DNA from: Setaria digitata
Taxonomy: Eukaryota; Nematoda; Chromadorea; Rhabditida; Setariidae
Assembly: GCA_003640385.1 (NCBI GenBank)
Contig: RCAB01000124.1
Coordinates: 62,001-126,000, forward strand
DNA: 64,000 nucleotides
Reading direction: 5' to 3'
The position numbers and the translations under genes are program-made. Below the pieces are notes generated by a model. It saw nothing but the letters and a program-made list of their open reading frames with translations, made no database searches and had not been told where the DNA came from. The stretch's first letter is position 1, and each line of letters opens with the position of its first letter. Below, in pieces: positions 61,105 to 64,000 of this stretch.

Positions 61105-64000
61105 TCAGTTTACTTCTGGAAAGCAATTCACGAACTTCACGTTTTTTACCGATTCCAATACTTCGGAAACTGACTGTGCCTCATCCATGATGCTTTCCAC
61201 ACCCTTCAACGCAACCAATTTCTTCTTTTTCCTTTCTTCCTTGAACACAGATGACAGAATAAATCGTCAATGCCTTTTTTTTTTTTCTTTTTTAGTTTAA
61301 AATTTGAAGTAAACAAAAGATAACATGCGATGACATCACTGTTAGACAGTTGTGGAATATTTTTTTCAAAAATCATTGTCTTCACTGAAACTTATCCACA
61401 AACAGGTGATAATACAGGTAAAACTAAGGAATATAATATTTTGAAATATGAAAATGTCCGTTACTCCAGCAGTTGTGCAATTTGAAGAGTAAAAAAAAAC
61501 TGATTGAAAAATATAACTACTAAGCATAAAATAAAATGAAAAGACTGGCAGAGGACCAAAAAAAAATTTTTTTAACTGATAAAGAATGACGGGAGATGTG
61601 TAGGGTGTACAGATAAATGGGAATCAAAACTAGCACTCAAGATGGAAATGAAAACGATTTTTCACAGTGATATTTTATCACAAACGGATTAACACACTCA
61701 TTAATCAAGTTTCACAGCGCAACTTAGTGAAATCTTTCGTAAATTGCAACAGATGCCTCTTTCAACAAAAGAAAATTGAAAACTTTTACAAATGCAACAA
61801 ACAACAAACGCAAATATCGAAGTAATATTAGACAACAGCAGGTTAGTTGGACGAAACTGTGGATTATTTTTTAACTAATAATCGTAATCCTGAGGCTTGA
61901 AATCCGTTAAAAAATTAAAATTACAAGGAAAATGTTATTGGTAGTCCAAAATCATCTAATATACCAGTAAATCTCAGCTATCAGCAACTATAATATTCAA
62001 ATTTTTTGATATTTCAGTTAAAATGAATATTTAAAAGTATAGAAGAAATAATGTTAGGAAGAAGAGTTTTTGATTATTTTAAATAACTCAAAAAAACAGG
62101 CTGGAAGTAGGATGATGAAAAAAACTTAGTTTGATGAAGGACTTCACACGAAGAAGTACAGAAATGTAATATCACTCCTCCAAACGGTCACACAAAAAAA
62201 AACTTATTGATATGTTTTCAAAAAGGGTTTAGAAGCACTGGTGAAAAAAATTAGAGGAAGGTTAAAAGCTCGTTGGTCATACTGTTAAAAATAAATGAAA
62301 AAACTAATGATAATAATGGATCAACATTGCTTGGTCTTTTTCAATTCTTGTAGTGTCATTTATCATTATAATTTGTGTTTAATGAGATTAGACAATTCGT
62401 ATCACAAATAATATTTGCCCAAGTTTCGTATATAATAAATCAATTAATTCAAAATGGTCAATATTGTTTGCTCTAATATAGTTATAAATTAGACATTTAT
62501 CAACGAAACGAATTATTTATATACTTTGAACTAAATCACTGACATACGATTAAATGAATAATAAAAAATTATATAATGTATTTCGGTGTTTTTAATGACA
62601 CAGAATATAAATGTGTTTGGGGGAAATGGGAGGAAGAAAAGAGAAAAAGAATTGTACTTCCAAATAAAACCACAACATAACAAAATCATTAAGTACCACT
62701 GAATATTGCATCAGTTCAAAAATAAAATGAAATTCTCCAGTGTAAAGAATAGGACAATAGAGCGTTAAATGGAATGAAATTTTTGTCCCGATTGAATTAT
62801 AAACAAAGAGTGAAATAATTCATTCTTTCACTATTTCGACTAATCTCACTTGTTGTCAGATGTTAGTTTTAAATGCCTCTAAATGCTTAATTGCAGAAAC
62901 ATTGACTTACTTACTTGTTTCTTGGCATTTCTTACTGGAACAAATCTAATTAAAAAAATGAGATTTTGTCTGAATGTTTTAATTTCATTAATTTCGAAAA
63001 AAAGAATACATTTTCGATCTAAAATTAAGTAAACTGACAGTGTACAATAAATGGATGATAGAGAGAGGTAAAACTTAACCAATTCTCCAATTTTTTCCGT
63101 CAGTCTCGGGGGAAACTGTTTGAGAGGACAATGAGAGTGGAATATTTTGAACCGAATTCCCCAGCCTCTAACTATTCACTAGGATCAATATAGGCGACTG
63201 CACCGTGAAGCATAACGCAGTTCTAAGGCCAAGAAATGAGGACATCGGTATCAGACTTCAACATGGCTAATATCCTCTCCTCTCCTTTTCTCTCTCTCTC
63301 TCCCTCTCTCTTCCCCCCTCCACTCAGTTAAACTAAACAGATCGGTGGCCCATTACCTCTGCACGAAGCAATGTTGTCATTACCTTAGTGAAGCAACATA
63401 CTTAGAGTTATTGAAATAAAGTCAAATCTTGCTAGAAATTAGAAATTTTCTCGGAAGCTGCTTTTTTCCATCTTTTTTTTCTTTTAATTTAAGCAATGAT
63501 TACTGCATTTTCTCAAATTACCAAACTTTGAGAGAAAATTCGACTGAAGTTAATGTCATTCGAACTAAAGTCCTACGGTCAAGCATAAATTAAGAGCCAA
63601 TTAGTAATGATTAATCCCACGAAGTGCTTTTTTTTGATAGTGAGATCTCTTCTGTTGCCTTCTGGGAAAAGCTCATTATGTTAATAACTCAACTAATCTA
63701 TTTACTCTTCATAGTTGGTTTTTAATTCAATTATTTTGCGATCTGAATTAGCCTAATTAAGACAAAATTTCTTCTAAAAATCAATTATCTAAAAAGAAAT
63801 AATTTATGGACGAAGAGTATGTGTTGTGATGTATGTGTTTTTTATAATTCAGTCTAAATAAATATGCAGTGAAATGCTAATTTACATTGTATTCATTTGA
63901 AAATATCTTTTAAATCTTAAGATTCGCACATGAAGACAGACAGCATAAGCATACGTAAGGTTCTTTTATTGTAATGGACGCTTTCGTGCAAAGAAATTTA
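61105..64000. other. Upstream of SSUH2, no gene seen
   Basis: This AT-rich stretch reaches the window edge. It contains a pyrimidine-rich CT tract at about 63270-63320 and long A/T runs. Frames at 61088-61300 (plus) and 62879-63082 (minus) have no recognisable motif. It probably includes the SSUH2 promoter. Confidence 0.4.

Noticed and set aside
1..64000. Spliced-leader RNA, tRNA, rRNA, CRISPR or transposase genes
   Set aside because: I saw no matching sequence by eye; a tRNAscan and Rfam search would be needed to exclude small RNA genes formally.

Overview
This window is nuclear DNA of a nematode, most likely a filarial worm or close relative. It is AT-rich, its genes are broken by many GT-AG introns, and strong AG acceptor-like sites lie within 1-22 bases upstream of most start codons, as expected where mRNAs receive a trans-spliced leader. 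The gene content is nematode-like: a precursor with a C. elegans-style AKH/GnRH peptide, a DUF229 sulfatase-like protein and an SSU-2/SSUH2 protein. The genus cannot be fixed from sequence alone.

I rebuilt eleven multi-exon genes to complete or near-complete proteins by matching splice sites and reading phase, plus one unrecognised multi-exon gene. Left to right they are: tafazzin (+, 630-2384); a possible one-TM micropeptide (+, 4389-4559); PEX2 (-, 6733-8622); SPF45/RBM17 (-, 9412-12000); a cyclic-nucleotide-gated channel subunit (-, 13289-17377); an unrecognised 174-aa basic-tailed protein (+, 19274-21152); a 762-aa DUF229 membrane protein (-, 23095-30487); prefoldin subunit 4 (+, 31178-32202); glucose-6-phosphate dehydrogenase (+, 37323-41731); a doubtful gene or remnant (-, 42634-43065); an AKH/GnRH-like neuropeptide precursor (-, 43150-43972); fatty-acid amide hydrolase (+, 51169-54604); TXNDC15 (-, 55150-56625); and SSUH2/SSU-2 (-, 58000-61104).

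The genes are mostly independent housekeeping and signalling genes, not one pathway. Lipid and organelle functions recur (tafazzin in cardiolipin remodelling, PEX2 in peroxisome import, FAAH in acyl-amide breakdown). Two genes concern neural signalling (the CNG channel and the AKH/GnRH peptide). Long stretches, mainly 32.2-37.3 kb, 44-51.2 kb and 61.1-64 kb, show no convincing gene. I saw no rRNA, tRNA, CRISPR array, transposase or bacterial operon.

The items most worth a second look are the altered CNG selectivity filter, the AKH/GnRH peptide, a GG instead of AG splice acceptor in prefoldin 4, the unrecognised genes, and small diverged repeats.
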